A stretch of DNA of 64,000 nucleotides from Mobilicoccus pelagius NBRC 104925 (GTDB lineage: Bacteria > Actinomycetota > Actinomycetes > Actinomycetales > Dermatophilaceae). The stretch covers positions 31,995 through 95,994 of the forward strand of contig NZ_BAFE01000053.1 of assembly GCF_000247995.1 (NCBI RefSeq), read 5' to 3'. The position numbers and the translations under genes are program-made. Shown piece by piece: positions 1-8,673 of the stretch. Numbering within the stretch: the stretch's first letter is position 1; the number at the start of each line of letters is the position of its first letter. Under the pieces are notes generated by a model. The model worked only from the letters and a program-made list of their open reading frames with translations, ran no database searches and was not told the DNA's origin.

Positions 1-673
1 CGAGGAGCGGCTGGACGGCCCGCACGTAGGCGCGGTCGACCTCGCTGCGGCGGGTGAACGCGCCCTCCTCTCGGCCGGGTGCCCCCTTGGTGAGTCGCAC
101 CCGGGCGCCGGTGGCGGCGAGGGCGACGCAGTCGGCCTCGGCGCGCCGAAGGCAGGCCGGGACCGAGATGCCGAGGGTCGGGCGCTCGGCGCGGACCTCG
201 TGGAACGCGGCGAACGTGACGTCGGGCGGGACGAGGTCCTCGACCTCGAGCGTGAGGGTGACACCGTGCGCGTCGCCGATCTCGGCGAGCTCGCGCAGGC
301 GGTCACGGGCACCGGCACGGCCGGCGGCGCCGAGTCCCGCCCCGAGCGTCGACAACCGGACGCTCACGTCGGCACCCCCGTCGGTGGCGAGACCGGCGTC
401 GGCGAGGCGACGGACGAGCTTGCGGATCCGTTTGACCCGCTTCTCGATCCGTATCCCGTCCTGCGGTTCGGCGACGAGATGGGTGACGCTCACGGCACGG
501 CCACGCACCCCGAGCCACTGGGCGACGTCCATCGCCGAGGAGATCGACTCCCCCGCGACGTAGCGCCGCACGATCTCGTGGCTCGTCGTGCGGTTCTCGG
601 CCGCACGCCGCAAACGGGCGTCGGTGGCCACGCGGAGCAGGACGTCCTGCACGGTCGGACGAGCGGGTTCCAC
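1..673 (-). CDS. Proline dehydrogenase (partial, C-terminus beyond window)
   Basis: Flavoenzyme that oxidises proline to pyrroline-5-carboxylate, the first step of proline catabolism. The reverse strand from a GTG at 673 is open to the window edge (224 codons). It reads RYVAGES near residues 37-43, SVRLSTLG near 113-120, a TLEVED strand near 152-157 and VRLTKGAPG near 196-204. These match the barrel strands of bacterial ProDH, whose usual forms are RFVAGE, SVKLSALG and VRLVKGAY. An AGGAG lies about 6 nt before the GTG. The C-terminal catalytic end is outside the window. Downstream genes cannot be seen, so coupling to a P5C dehydrogenase is unknown. Family assignment rests on recognisable motifs; exact start is moderately sure. 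Confidence 0.85.
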   Translation of the reverse strand, partial: MEPARPTVQDVLLRVATDARLRRAAENRTTSHEIVRRYVAGESISSAMDVAQWLGVRGRAVSVTHLVAEPQDGIRIEKRVKRIRKLVRRLADAGLATDGGADVSVRLSTLGAGLGAAGRAGARDRLRELAEIGDAHGVTLTLEVEDLVPPDVTFAAFHEVRAERPTLGISVPACLRRAEADCVALAATGARVRLTKGAPGREEGAFTRRSEVDRAYVRAVQPLL

Positions 674-770
674 GCCGTCTCCTGTCGATCCGGCCTCGTC
701 GGACGAGGCAACTCGGGCGGACGGACTCAGGCTATCCGCCGTCGGCCCCCGCCACCGTCCGGCACCCCGG

Positions 771-832
771 GCCCACCGGGCCCACCGGACGCACCGGACG
801 CACCGGACCCACCGGACCCACCGGACCCACCG
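771..832. repeat. 9-bp tandem repeat, about seven copies
   Basis: Seven head-to-tail copies of a 9-mer of form RCSCACCGG: two gcccaccgg, two acgcaccgg and three acccaccgg, the last missing its final base. They fill the space between the proline dehydrogenase start and the stop of the isomerase-like gene. Read on the minus strand the unit would encode Gly-Gly-Ser type repeats, but no gene runs through it. Confidence 0.85.
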
Positions 833-853
833 TGCGAGGGCGACGTCGAGGCG

Positions 854-1663
854 TCAGTGATGTCGGCGCTCGGCGAGGCCGCGGGCGAGGTGCGTGCGGG
901 CGAACTCGAGGGATTCCCGCAGGAACGCCTCACGCCCCTCGGGCTTCTGCTTGCGGGTGCCGACCTCGACGGCGACGACACCGTCGTAGGGGTCACGGGC
1001 GAGGCGGTGGAGGAACTCGGCGCACGGCTGGTTGCCGTGGCCAGGGACGAGGTGTTCGTCCTTGAGGGATCCCGAGCCGTCGGTGAGGTGGACGTGTGCG
1101 AGGCGCCGGCCCAGGTCGGCCTGCATCTGCAGGACGTCGCTCTGGGCGGTGGCCGCATGGGAGAGGTCGAGCGTGACGTGCTCGTACGGCTGCGGCACCG
1201 GGTCCCAACCGGGCAGGTACGCCTGGACGTGGCGCCCCGCACGCCACGGGTACATGTTCTCCACGGCCAGGGTGAGGCCGAACTCGCGCTCCCGGGCGGC
1301 GACCCCCTCGACGAAGGACGTCGCGTACTCCTTCTGCCACCGGAACGGTGGGTGGAGGACGACGACGTCCGCGTCGACGTCGTGGGCGAGCTCGATGGAC
1401 CGGTCGATCTTGTCCCACGGGGAGTTGCCGTAGACGCGTTGGGTGACGAGGAGCGTCGGCGCGTGGATCGAGCGGATCGGCAGGCCGTGCCGTTCGGAGA
1501 GCTCGCGCAGTCCGGCCGAGTCCTGGGTGGTGGGGTCGGCGAGGACCATCACCTCGATGCCGTCGTATCCGAGCTTCGCGGCCATCTCGAAGGCCTGGGT
1601 GGGCCCGAGGGGGTACAAGGACGACGTCGACAGCGTGACCTCGACCCCGGCGACCTCACTCAT
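854..1663 (-). CDS. Sugar phosphate isomerase/epimerase (xylose isomerase-like TIM barrel)
   Basis: A 269-residue protein of the AP endonuclease 2 / xylose-isomerase-like TIM-barrel family, which act as metal-dependent isomerases, epimerases or endonucleases; the substrate is not evident. Seen along the chain: GYDGIEVMV near residue 30, a VVLHPPFRWQ strand near 95-105, AVENMYPW near 130, TLDLSH near 160, HVHLTDGSG near 185-193 and VPGHG near 200. These acidic and His positions are the family metal ligands. The start is ATG 1663, preceded 7 nt upstream by TAGGCT, so the mRNA may be leaderless. It lies 10 bp after the deoR stop on the same strand and may be read with the deoxynucleoside genes or from its own promoter. 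Confidence 0.8.
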   Translation of the reverse strand: MSEVAGVEVTLSTSSLYPLGPTQAFEMAAKLGYDGIEVMVLADPTTQDSAGLRELSERHGLPIRSIHAPTLLVTQRVYGNSPWDKIDRSIELAHDVDADVVVLHPPFRWQKEYATSFVEGVAAREREFGLTLAVENMYPWRAGRHVQAYLPGWDPVPQPYEHVTLDLSHAATAQSDVLQMQADLGRRLAHVHLTDGSGSLKDEHLVPGHGNQPCAEFLHRLARDPYDGVVAVEVGTRKQKPEGREAFLRESLEFARTHLARGLAERRHH

Positions 1664-1670
1664 GTCGTTC

Positions 1671-1676
1671 AGCCTA
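1671..1676 (-). promoter_or_regulatory. Candidate -10 element for a leaderless transcript
   Basis: On the minus strand TAGGCT ends 7 nt before the A of the ATG at 1663. The first three bases of the hexamer are the TAG stop codon of deoR. No Shine-Dalgarno sequence is present. The same geometry occurs before four other genes here. Confidence 0.45.
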
Positions 1677-2645
1677 GGTGGCGGGACGCCCGACCGCGGC
1701 ATCCTCGGCGGGTCGATCCCCGAGGATGCGCCCGGCGGTGCCCGCGTCGGTGACGAGGTGGGTGGCATATCCGGCCTCGAGGGCGACCCCGAGGGCGTGG
1801 GTCTTCGTGGGGCCGCCCGCGACGAGGATGCGGGTGTGCTTGGCGCGCAGGTCGGGCAGGGAGATGCCGACGGTGCGGGCGTCGAGCTCGGGCAGCGCGA
1901 TGTCGCCGTGCTCGTCGAAGAACCGGGAGCACATGTCGCCGACGGCCCGTGCGGCGAGTGCATCGCGCTCCTCCTCGGAGAGGTGCCCGAGATTGAAGAG
2001 CATCGCCTCGGGCGAGGTCGCCCCGACGGTGAAGATCGCCGTCGGCGCCTCCCGGCCGAGGTCGAGGATGTGCCGGATGTGGCGTTCCTGCTCGACGATG
2101 CGCTTGACCTCGGCGGAGTCGAAGATCACCGGAAGTGGCAGCATCCGGGCGTACGCGTCGAACCCACGGCACAGCAACGTCATCGTCTCGACGTCGTTCG
2201 TCGAACGCGGCGTGAGCGAGAGTCCCCCCTTGAGCTGGACGAACCCGACACCGTGCCGCGGCTGCGGGGTGAGAGCGCGGGCGACGGCGTACATCGTGTC
2301 CCCCCACGTCACCCCGACGAGGTCGCCGTCGCCCACCTCGTCGGCGAGCACGGCCGCTCCCAGGCGCCCGAGTTCGCGGGTGAGCGCGGGGCCGCTCGGC
2401 ACGGTGTGGGCGAGGCGCACCTCGACGAGCCCGAACCGTTCCTGCAGCCGCTCGGCGAGCGCGGAGCCCGTCTCGCGCGGGTCGTGGATCTCGATCGAGA
2501 CGAACCCGCGATCCTTGGCGTGTTGGACGAGCTTGCTCACCGTGGGGCGGGAGATGCCGAGCCGGTCGGCGACCTCCCCCTGGGAGAGGCCGTCCCGGTA
2601 GTAGAGCTTGGCGGCGTCGAGGGCCTGCTCGTCGCGGGGATTCAC
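1674..2645 (-). CDS. deoR: SorC/DeoR-family transcriptional regulator of deoxynucleoside genes
   Basis: A 323-residue SorC-type regulator: an N-terminal helix-turn-helix near residues 18-38 (GEVADRLGISRPTVSKLV), then a phosphosugar-binding domain with TWGDTMYAVA near 118, GATSPEAMLF near 205 and a late VAGGPTKTHAL strand near 278. In Bacillus subtilis the SorC-family DeoR represses the dra-nupC-pdp operon until deoxyribose-5-phosphate appears. This copy sits beside nupC, cdd, deoA and deoC, so the same role is inferred. The start chosen is GTG 2645, where the conserved region begins, with ggag about 7 nt upstream; the frame stays open further upstream but that sequence looks like non-coding shadow. 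About 127 bp separate it from nupC. Confidence 0.88.
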   Translation of the reverse strand: MNPRDEQALDAAKLYYRDGLSQGEVADRLGISRPTVSKLVQHAKDRGFVSIEIHDPRETGSALAERLQERFGLVEVRLAHTVPSGPALTRELGRLGAAVLADEVGDGDLVGVTWGDTMYAVARALTPQPRHGVGFVQLKGGLSLTPRSTNDVETMTLLCRGFDAYARMLPLPVIFDSAEVKRIVEQERHIRHILDLGREAPTAIFTVGATSPEAMLFNLGHLSEEERDALAARAVGDMCSRFFDEHGDIALPELDARTVGISLPDLRAKHTRILVAGGPTKTHALGVALEAGYATHLVTDAGTAGRILGDRPAEDAAVGRPAT

Positions 2646-2772
2646 GGAGGACTCCGATCGGGGACGGGGAGGGGCAGGCCGGGCTCTCTCCCGGCCGGCC
2701 CCTCGGTGGACGTCGACAGTGTGCGGGACGCCCTTCGTCCTGCCGCGCCGGGGCCCGAGGCGTCGCGTGTCG

Positions 2773-3990
2773 TCAGCTCGCGACGACCCCGACGATGGCC
2801 GCGTTGAGGAGGTTCGTGCACGTGCCCGCGAGGAGGGCGAGCATGCCGAGCTTGGCGACGTCACCGCGCCGCTCCGGGCACAGACCGCCGAACGCACCGA
2901 TCTGGATCGCGATCGAGGAGAGGTTGGCGAACCCGGCGAGGGCGAACGAGGAGATCATCACGGCCTTGGGCGAGAGGGTGTCGACCTGCTGGGAGAATGC
3001 GGTGAACCCGACGAACTCGTTGAGCACCGTCTTCTGCCCGATGAAGTTGCCGACGGACATGGCCTCGTTCCACGGCGTGCCGATGAGCCACGCGACGGGG
3101 GCGAACAGCAGACCGAACAGGCTCTCGAGGGACCATCCCTCCTGCCCGAACAGGTGCCCGAGGCCACCGACCATCGCCGAGCCGAGCGCGATGAGGGCGA
3201 CGAACGCGATGAGGAGGCAGGCGACGATGACGGCGATCCTGCCGCCGTTCATGGCGCCGCGGCCGATCGCGTCGATGAGGTTGCGCGACTCGGTGTCGCG
3301 CACGTCGCGGACGCTCGCGTCGTTCGTCGGCGTCTCGGTCTCGGGGAAGAATGCCTTGGCCATGAGGAGCGACCCCGGCGCGTTCATCACCGACGCGGCG
3401 AGGAGATACGGCAGCGGCGCCCCGAGGAGGGAGTAGCCGATGAGCGTCGAACCGGCGACGGCGGCGAACCCGCCCGTCATGCACGTGAACAGCTCGGCCG
3501 TCGTGAGTGTGCGGATGTACGGGGCGATCATGAGCGGCGCCTCGGACTGGCCGAGGAAGATCACCGTCGTCGCCCAGATGCCCTCGACCTTGCTCGTGCC
3601 GAGGAGCTTCTGCAGCCCGGTGCCGACGATGTCGACGACGTACTGGATGACCCGCAGGTAGTAGAGCGCGCCGATGATCGCTCCGAGGAAGATGATGACC
3701 GGCAGCACGTTGAGGGCGAAGACGAATCCCTTGCCGGGCTCGGGGAGCAGCGGGCCGAAGACGAACGCCGTGCCCTTGTCGGCGAACGCGATCGCCTCGG
3801 TGAACGCCTTCGCGACGGCCTCGAGGGCCCGGAAGCCCGGCTCCCACTTGAGGACGAGCAACGCGAAGAGCACCTGGAGGGTGAGGCCCACGCCGAGGGT
3901 GCGCCAGTTGATGCGGCTGCGGTGCCGTGACATCGCGATCGCGAGACCGAGGATGACGGTGATGCCGAGGAGGCCCTGGAAACGCCCCAC
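2773..3990 (-). CDS. nupC: Concentrative nucleoside transporter (NupC family)
   Basis: A 405-residue polytopic inner-membrane nucleoside:cation symporter of the CNT family. It has the NupC core signatures GQSEAPLMIAPYI near 147-159, LTTAELFTCMTGGFA near 162-176, GSLLMAKAFFPETE near 206-219 and a late NEFVGFTAFSQQV segment near 315-330. Roughly ten hydrophobic segments are visible. It supplies pyrimidine and purine nucleosides to the adjacent cytidine deaminase and phosphorylase. The start at 3990 is 3 bp downstream of the cdd stop, so cdd and nupC are one transcription unit. Confidence 0.93.
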   Translation of the reverse strand: MGRFQGLLGITVILGLAIAMSRHRSRINWRTLGVGLTLQVLFALLVLKWEPGFRALEAVAKAFTEAIAFADKGTAFVFGPLLPEPGKGFVFALNVLPVIIFLGAIIGALYYLRVIQYVVDIVGTGLQKLLGTSKVEGIWATTVIFLGQSEAPLMIAPYIRTLTTAELFTCMTGGFAAVAGSTLIGYSLLGAPLPYLLAASVMNAPGSLLMAKAFFPETETPTNDASVRDVRDTESRNLIDAIGRGAMNGGRIAVIVACLLIAFVALIALGSAMVGGLGHLFGQEGWSLESLFGLLFAPVAWLIGTPWNEAMSVGNFIGQKTVLNEFVGFTAFSQQVDTLSPKAVMISSFALAGFANLSSIAIQIGAFGGLCPERRGDVAKLGMLALLAGTCTNLLNAAIVGVVAS

Positions 3991-3993
3991 GCG

Positions 3994-4434
3994 TCAGCCC
4001 TCCGGGTTCTCGAGGTCGGCGGGTCCGAAGCCGTGCGGGAGGATCTCGGCGAAGGGGTAGGCGCGCGGGGCGCCGTCCTCCTCGACGATCACGCTCTGGC
4101 AACCGAACTCGTGGAGCACCTGCCGGCACGCCCCGCACGGGAAGCACGGGGAGGCCTTGAGCCCGACGATCGCGACCTTGACGATGCGGCGCGCGTCGGC
4201 GTCGTCCGGCCCGTCGCTCGAGACGATCATGCGGGTCGTCGCGGTGCGCTCGGCGCAGATCGTGAGGCCGTAGCTCGCGTTCTCGACGTTGCACCCCTGG
4301 ACGACCTCGCCGCTCGCGGTGAGCAGGGCCGCACCGACGGGGAAGGTGCTGTAGGGGATGTAGGCCTTCGTCGCGGCCTCGCGCGCGAGCTCCAGGAGCT
4401 GCGCGTCGTCCGGGACCTGGGGTGGAGTCGTCAT
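3994..4434 (-). CDS. cdd: Cytidine deaminase
   Basis: A 146-residue homotetramer-type cytidine/deoxycytidine deaminase, converting (deoxy)cytidine to (deoxy)uridine. The zinc site is complete: the catalytic CAERTA motif near residues 53-58 and the PCGACRQ motif near 94-100 supply three Cys ligands and the proton-shuttle Glu. NVENASYGL near 42-50 is the substrate-binding segment. Start at ATG 4434; an in-frame GTG at 4443 sits closer to ggaaag and is a possible alternative. It is the first gene of the leftward cdd-nupC-deoR unit and faces deoA across a 200-bp divergent region holding the palindrome at 4530-4563. Confidence 0.95.
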   Translation of the reverse strand: MTTPPQVPDDAQLLELAREAATKAYIPYSTFPVGAALLTASGEVVQGCNVENASYGLTICAERTATTRMIVSSDGPDDADARRIVKVAIVGLKASPCFPCGACRQVLHEFGCQSVIVEEDGAPRAYPFAEILPHGFGPADLENPEG

Positions 4435-4529
4435 CGTCGCCACACTTTCCGCCGTCGCCGACCTCGCCGACGGCCTCGTCGTGAGCTCCGGCGTGAGTCG
4501 CCGGACCGCACCGACCATCCTGCCGTCTG

Positions 4530-4563
4530 GAACATCTGTAATCAAGGGGGTTGACAAAGGTTC
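4530..4563. promoter_or_regulatory. Candidate DeoR operator (imperfect inverted repeat)
   Basis: Two 14-bp arms, GAACATCTGTAATC and (as reverse complement of the right arm) GAACCTTTGTCAAC, agree at 10 of 14 positions around a 6-bp spacer AAGGGG. It is the most AT-rich stretch between the divergent cdd and deoA genes. SorC-type repressors bind long palindromes of this kind. Assignment to the local DeoR is inferred from position and symmetry. Confidence 0.5.
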
Positions 4564-4636
4564 TGCGCGGTCGGAGGGTGGAGGAGGTCGGGACGTCTCC
4601 CCCGACCCACCACCCGACGAGGAGAGGGACGAAGCC

Positions 4637-5938
4637 GTGGCCGAGAAGTTCGACGCCGTCGATGTCATCCGCACCAAGAGGGATTCGGAGCGCCTGTCCG
4701 ACGCCCAGATCGACTGGGTCGTCGACGCCTACACGCGGGGCGTCGTCGCCGACGAGCAGATGTCCGCCCTCGCGATGGCGATCTTCCTCAACGGGATGGA
4801 CCGCGAGGAGATCGCCCGCTGGACGCACGCGATGATCGCCTCCGGCGAGCGCATGAGCTTCGCGCAGCTCGCCCGCCGCACCACCGACAAGCACTCCACC
4901 GGCGGCGTCGGCGACAAGATCACCCTCCCCCTCGCCCCGCTCGTCGCCTCCTACGGCGTCGCGGTGCCGCAGCTCTCCGGGCGCGGCCTCGGCCACACCG
5001 GCGGCACCCTCGACAAGCTCGAGGCGATCCCCGGCTGGCAGGCCTCCCTCTCCAACGAGAAGATGATGGAGATCCTCGACGAGGTCGGCGCGGTCGTCTG
5101 CGCCGCCGGCTCGGGCCTCGCCCCGGCCGACAAGAAGCTCTACGCCCTGCGCGACATCACGAGCACCGTCGACTGCATCCCCCTCATCGCCAGCTCGATC
5201 ATGAGCAAGAAGATCGCCGAGGGCACCGGCGCGCTCGTCCTCGACGTCAAGGTCGGCTCCGGCGCGTTCATGAAGACGGAGGAGAACGCCCGCGAGCTCG
5301 CCCGCACGATGGTCGACCTCGGCACCGACGCCGGTGTGCGCACGGTCGCGCTCCTCACCGACATGTCGCGCCCGCTCGGCCGCAAGATCGGCAACGCCCT
5401 CGAGGTCGCCGAGTCCGTCGAGGTCCTCGCCGGTGGCGGCCCGAAGGACGTCGTCGACCTCACCGTCGCCCTCGCCCACGAGATGCTCCGTCTCGCCGAT
5501 GCCCGAGTCACCGAGGACGACCTCCGCGCCGCCCTCGCCGACGGTCGCGCCATGGACACGTGGCGGGCGATGATCCGCGCGCAGGGCGGCGACCCCGACG
5601 CCGCGCTGCCCAGCGCCGCGCACACCCAGGACGTGCTCGCCGAGGCCGACGGCGTGCTCACCGAACTCGACGCGCTCTCCGTCGGCGTCGCGAGCTGGCG
5701 CCTCGGCGCCGGTCGCGCCCGTAAGGAGGACCCGGTACAGGCCGGCGCGGGCATCGAGATCCACGTCGAGCCCGGCGAGAAGGTGGTGAAGGGGCAGCCC
5801 CTCATGACGCTGCACACCGACACCCCCGAACTCTTCGACCGCGCCCTCGAGTCCCTCCAGGGCGGGTGCACCGTCGACGCCGACGCCGCGGAGGGCACCG
5901 GAGCCCGCACCGACGTCGTGCTCGACCGCATCGAGTGA
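4637..5938 (+). CDS. deoA: Thymidine / pyrimidine-nucleoside phosphorylase
   Basis: A 433-residue phosphorylase that splits thymidine or (deoxy)uridine into base and (deoxy)ribose-1-phosphate. It has the glycosyltransferase family 3 N-terminal helical domain, KHSTGGVGDKITLPLAP near residues 84-100 (phosphate loop), the family signature SGRGLGHTGGTLDKLE near 114-129, and the C-terminal PYNP domain with RKEDPVQAGAGIEIHVEPG near 367-385. Start is GTG 4637 with gaggagaggga about 9 nt upstream; an earlier in-frame GTG at 4481 would add a sequence unlike the family and overlap the palindrome. Its product feeds the mutase at 6943 and the aldolase at 6128. Confidence 0.95.
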   Translation: MAEKFDAVDVIRTKRDSERLSDAQIDWVVDAYTRGVVADEQMSALAMAIFLNGMDREEIARWTHAMIASGERMSFAQLARRTTDKHSTGGVGDKITLPLAPLVASYGVAVPQLSGRGLGHTGGTLDKLEAIPGWQASLSNEKMMEILDEVGAVVCAAGSGLAPADKKLYALRDITSTVDCIPLIASSIMSKKIAEGTGALVLDVKVGSGAFMKTEENARELARTMVDLGTDAGVRTVALLTDMSRPLGRKIGNALEVAESVEVLAGGGPKDVVDLTVALAHEMLRLADARVTEDDLRAALADGRAMDTWRAMIRAQGGDPDAALPSAAHTQDVLAEADGVLTELDALSVGVASWRLGAGRARKEDPVQAGAGIEIHVEPGEKVVKGQPLMTLHTDTPELFDRALESLQGGCTVDADAAEGTGARTDVVLDRIE

Positions 5939-6127
5939 CGCTCCGCTCCTGATCCCCCAGCACCCCCAGCACCCCCGACTTGGCGCCCTCGGAACGTTCT
6001 CGACCGCGACGGACTCACCACCCAGGACCCTGACCTGCGGTGACTCCCGGCGGCACGACGGCGAAACCGTCCGAGGGGCGCAACGTCCGCCGAGACCCCG
6101 ACCCTCCACCCGACAGGAGACCACCCC

Positions 6128-6805
6128 GTGTCCCACATCCCCACGCGCGAGCAGGTCGCGCAGCTCATCGACCACACGCTCCTCAAGCCCGAGGCCACCG
6201 CCGAGCAGGTGGCGGCCCTCGCCGCCGAGGCGGGCGAGCTCGGCACGTACTCGATCTGCGTCTCGCCGAACATGCTGCCGGTGGAGGTGCCCGAGGGTGT
6301 CAAGGTCGCGACGGTGTGCGGGTTCCCCTCCGGCGCACACAAGGCCGAGGTCAAGGCCGCCGAGGCCGCCCGCGCGGTGCAGGACGGCGCCGACGAGGTC
6401 GACATGGTCGTCAACCTCGCGCTCGTACGCGACGGCCGCTTCGACGAGGTCGAGGCCGAGATCCGCGCGGTGCGCGAGTCCTGCCCCACGGACGGCGACC
6501 ACCCGGTGCTCCTCAAGGTCATCATCGAGTCCGCCGCCCTCACCGACGAGCAGATCGTCGCGTGCTGCGAGGCCGCCGAGCGTGTCGGCGCCGACTTCGT
6601 CAAGACCTCCACCGGGTTCCACCCCGCGGGTGGGGCGAGCGTCGAGGCCGTCGCCCTCATGCGGAAGACGGTCGGCGACCGACTCGGCGTCAAGGCGAGC
6701 GGTGGGATCCGCACCGCCGAGGCCGCGCTCGCGATGGTCGAGGCAGGTGCGTCCCGCCTCGGCCTCTCCGGCTCGCGGGCCGTGCTCGACGGCCTCGAGG
6801 GCTGA
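6128..6805 (+). CDS. deoC: Deoxyribose-phosphate aldolase
   Basis: A 225-residue class I aldolase that cleaves 2-deoxyribose-5-phosphate to acetaldehyde and glyceraldehyde-3-phosphate. The TIM barrel shows IDHTLLKP near 14-21, GFPSG near 64-68, DEVDMVVN near 90-97, LKVIIES near 130-136, the Schiff-base lysine in VKTSTGF near 160-166 and a second lysine in VKASGGI near 188-194. Start is GTG 6128 after caggaga. A 189-bp gap follows deoA, so it may have its own promoter. In the pathway it acts after phosphopentomutase, probably the enzyme encoded at 6943. Confidence 0.95.
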   Translation: MSHIPTREQVAQLIDHTLLKPEATAEQVAALAAEAGELGTYSICVSPNMLPVEVPEGVKVATVCGFPSGAHKAEVKAAEAARAVQDGADEVDMVVNLALVRDGRFDEVEAEIRAVRESCPTDGDHPVLLKVIIESAALTDEQIVACCEAAERVGADFVKTSTGFHPAGGASVEAVALMRKTVGDRLGVKASGGIRTAEAALAMVEAGASRLGLSGSRAVLDGLEG

Positions 6806-6874
6806 TCGCGGCCGCGGAGCACGACGGCCGAGGACGACCTCTCACGGTCGGGCACACCCCGTACCCACGGGCAT

Positions 6875-6892
6875 GAGCACGAGCACGAGCAC
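6875..6892. repeat. Short GAGCAC hexamer repeat
   Basis: Three tandem copies of gagcac followed by gcacgcacac lie between deoC and the mutase gene. No other signal was seen in this gap apart from the mutase RBS. Confidence 0.6.
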
Positions 6893-6942
6893 GCACGCAC
6901 ACGAGAACGACGCATCGGCACGGTGACGTCCGAGGAGTGAAG

Positions 6943-8646
6943 ATGGAACGCAGCAACGAGGACCTCGTCCAGGCCGCCCGGGAATGGGCGCGGCACGACC
7001 CCGACGAGACGACGGCGACCCGACTCCGGGCCCTCGCCGATGCCGCGGAGGGAGGGGACGCCACCGCGACGGCCGATCTCGACTCCCGGTTCGCCGGTCC
7101 CCTGCAGTTCGGCACGGCCGGTCTGCGCGGCGCGGTCGGGGCGGGTGAGTCGCGGATGAACGTCGCCGTCGTCACCCGCGCGACGGCCGGGCTCGTCGCC
7201 TGGCTCACCGAGACGCTCGGTGACGCGCCGCGGATCGTCCTCGGGTGCGACGCCCGGCACGGGTCGAGCGAGTTCGTGCGGGCCGCGGCCGAGGTCGTCT
7301 CGGCGGCGGGCGGCACGGCGCTCACCCTGCCCGAGCAGCTGCCCACCCCCGTCACGGCCTTCGCGGTGCGTCACCTCGACGCGGACGCCGGCGTCATGGT
7401 GACCGCCTCGCACAACCCGCCCGCCGACAACGGCTACAAGGTCTACCTCGGTGGCCGGGCCGCCCAGGGCGAGGGACGTGGCGTCCAGATCGTTCCGCCC
7501 GCCGACGCCGGTATCGCCGCGGCCATCGCCGCCGCCCCACCCGCCGACGAGGTGCCGCGCGACCGCGAGCGCATCGAGCCCGTCGGGCCCGAGCTCCTCG
7601 AGGCCTACCTCGACCGGGCCGCCTCCCTCGCCGGATCGGCCGCGGAGGCCGGCACGACGCCGGCGGACGTGCGCATCGTCCTCACCCCGATGCACGGCGT
7701 CGGTGGGGCCACCGCGGTCGAGGCCCTGCGTCGTGCCGGGTACACCGACGTCCACGTCGTCGCCCGGCAGGCCGAGCCCGATCCCGACTTCCCCACCGTG
7801 AGCTTCCCCAACCCCGAGGAGCCCGGCGCGTTCGACCTCGCACTGGACCTCGCCCGTGAGGTCGAGGCCGACGTCGTCATCGCGCTCGACCCCGACGCCG
7901 ACCGCTGCTCCGTCGGTTCCCGCGGCGCGGACGGCGCGTGGCGTCAGCTCACCGGTGACGAGATCGGCGCGCTCCTCGGCGAGCAGGCCGCCGGTGACGA
8001 CTCCCGTGAGGGCGACACCCTCGCGTGTTCGATCGTCTCGGGTCGACTCCTCGGCCGGATCGCCGACGCCCACGGGCTGCGCTGGGCGCAGACCCTCACC
8101 GGGTTCAAGTGGATCGCACGCACCCCCGGGCTGCGGTTCGGGTACGAGGAGGCCATCGGCTACTGCACCGACCCGGCCGCCGTCCGCGACAAGGACGGCA
8201 TCGGCGCGGCTCTGCGCGTCGCCCGCCTCGTCGCCGACCTCAAGGGGTCGGGCCGCGGCCTCACCGACGCGCTCGACGACCTCGCCCGCACCCACGGCCT
8301 CCACGCGACCGCCCCGCTGTCGTTCCGGGTCGCCGACCTCACCCTCATCACCGACGCGATGGCCCGCCTCCGCGCCACCCCGCCGACCGAGCTCGCCGGA
8401 TCCCCCGTCGTCGAGACGGCCGACCTCGCCACGGGGTACGCGGGGCTCGGCCCGACGGAGGGGATGCTCTTCCGCACCGCCGACGACGACCGCGTCGTCG
8501 TCCGTCCGTCCGGCACCGAACCCAAGCTCAAGTGCTACCTCGAGGTCGTCCGCCCCGTCGGCGAGGATGGGGAGGTCCCGCACGGTCCCGCCCGCGCCCG
8601 GCTCGTCCGGTTGTCCGAGGACGTGCGCGCGGCCGTCGGCCTCTGA
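6943..8646 (+). CDS. Phospho-sugar mutase (phosphoglucomutase/phosphopentomutase type)
   Basis: A 567-residue alpha-D-phosphohexomutase. Present in order are FGTAGLRG near 49-56, the active-site phosphoserine loop TASHNPP near 150-156, the metal loop DPDADRC near 317-323, the sugar-binding GYEEAIGY near 402-409 and the phosphate-binding RPSGTEPKLK near 519-528. The length matches PgcA/PGM2-type enzymes. Family members can move phosphate between C1 and C6 of hexoses or C1 and C5 of pentoses. No DeoB-type phosphopentomutase is seen here, and its place after deoA and deoC suggests it makes deoxyribose-5-phosphate (inference). The start is ATG 6943, 5 nt after cgaggag; a GTG at 6937 overlaps that site. 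Confidence 0.9.
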   Translation: MERSNEDLVQAAREWARHDPDETTATRLRALADAAEGGDATATADLDSRFAGPLQFGTAGLRGAVGAGESRMNVAVVTRATAGLVAWLTETLGDAPRIVLGCDARHGSSEFVRAAAEVVSAAGGTALTLPEQLPTPVTAFAVRHLDADAGVMVTASHNPPADNGYKVYLGGRAAQGEGRGVQIVPPADAGIAAAIAAAPPADEVPRDRERIEPVGPELLEAYLDRAASLAGSAAEAGTTPADVRIVLTPMHGVGGATAVEALRRAGYTDVHVVARQAEPDPDFPTVSFPNPEEPGAFDLALDLAREVEADVVIALDPDADRCSVGSRGADGAWRQLTGDEIGALLGEQAAGDDSREGDTLACSIVSGRLLGRIADAHGLRWAQTLTGFKWIARTPGLRFGYEEAIGYCTDPAAVRDKDGIGAALRVARLVADLKGSGRGLTDALDDLARTHGLHATAPLSFRVADLTLITDAMARLRATPPTELAGSPVVETADLATGYAGLGPTEGMLFRTADDDRVVVRPSGTEPKLKCYLEVVRPVGEDGEVPHGPARARLVRLSEDVRAAVGL

Positions 8647-8673
8647 GCCCACCTCGACGAGCCACCTCCGGCA

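Noticed and set aside
771..832. CRISPR-like array
   Set aside because: The units are 9 bp with no spacers, and no cas gene is present.
200..1753. Rightward 517-codon open frame at the left edge
   Set aside because: It runs antisense to proline dehydrogenase and the TIM-barrel gene, both with clear family motifs, and crosses the tandem repeat.
4551..4556. TTGACA upstream of deoA as a consensus -35 element
   Set aside because: No plausible -10 hexamer lies 15-19 bp further on; the bases are better explained as part of the palindrome arm.
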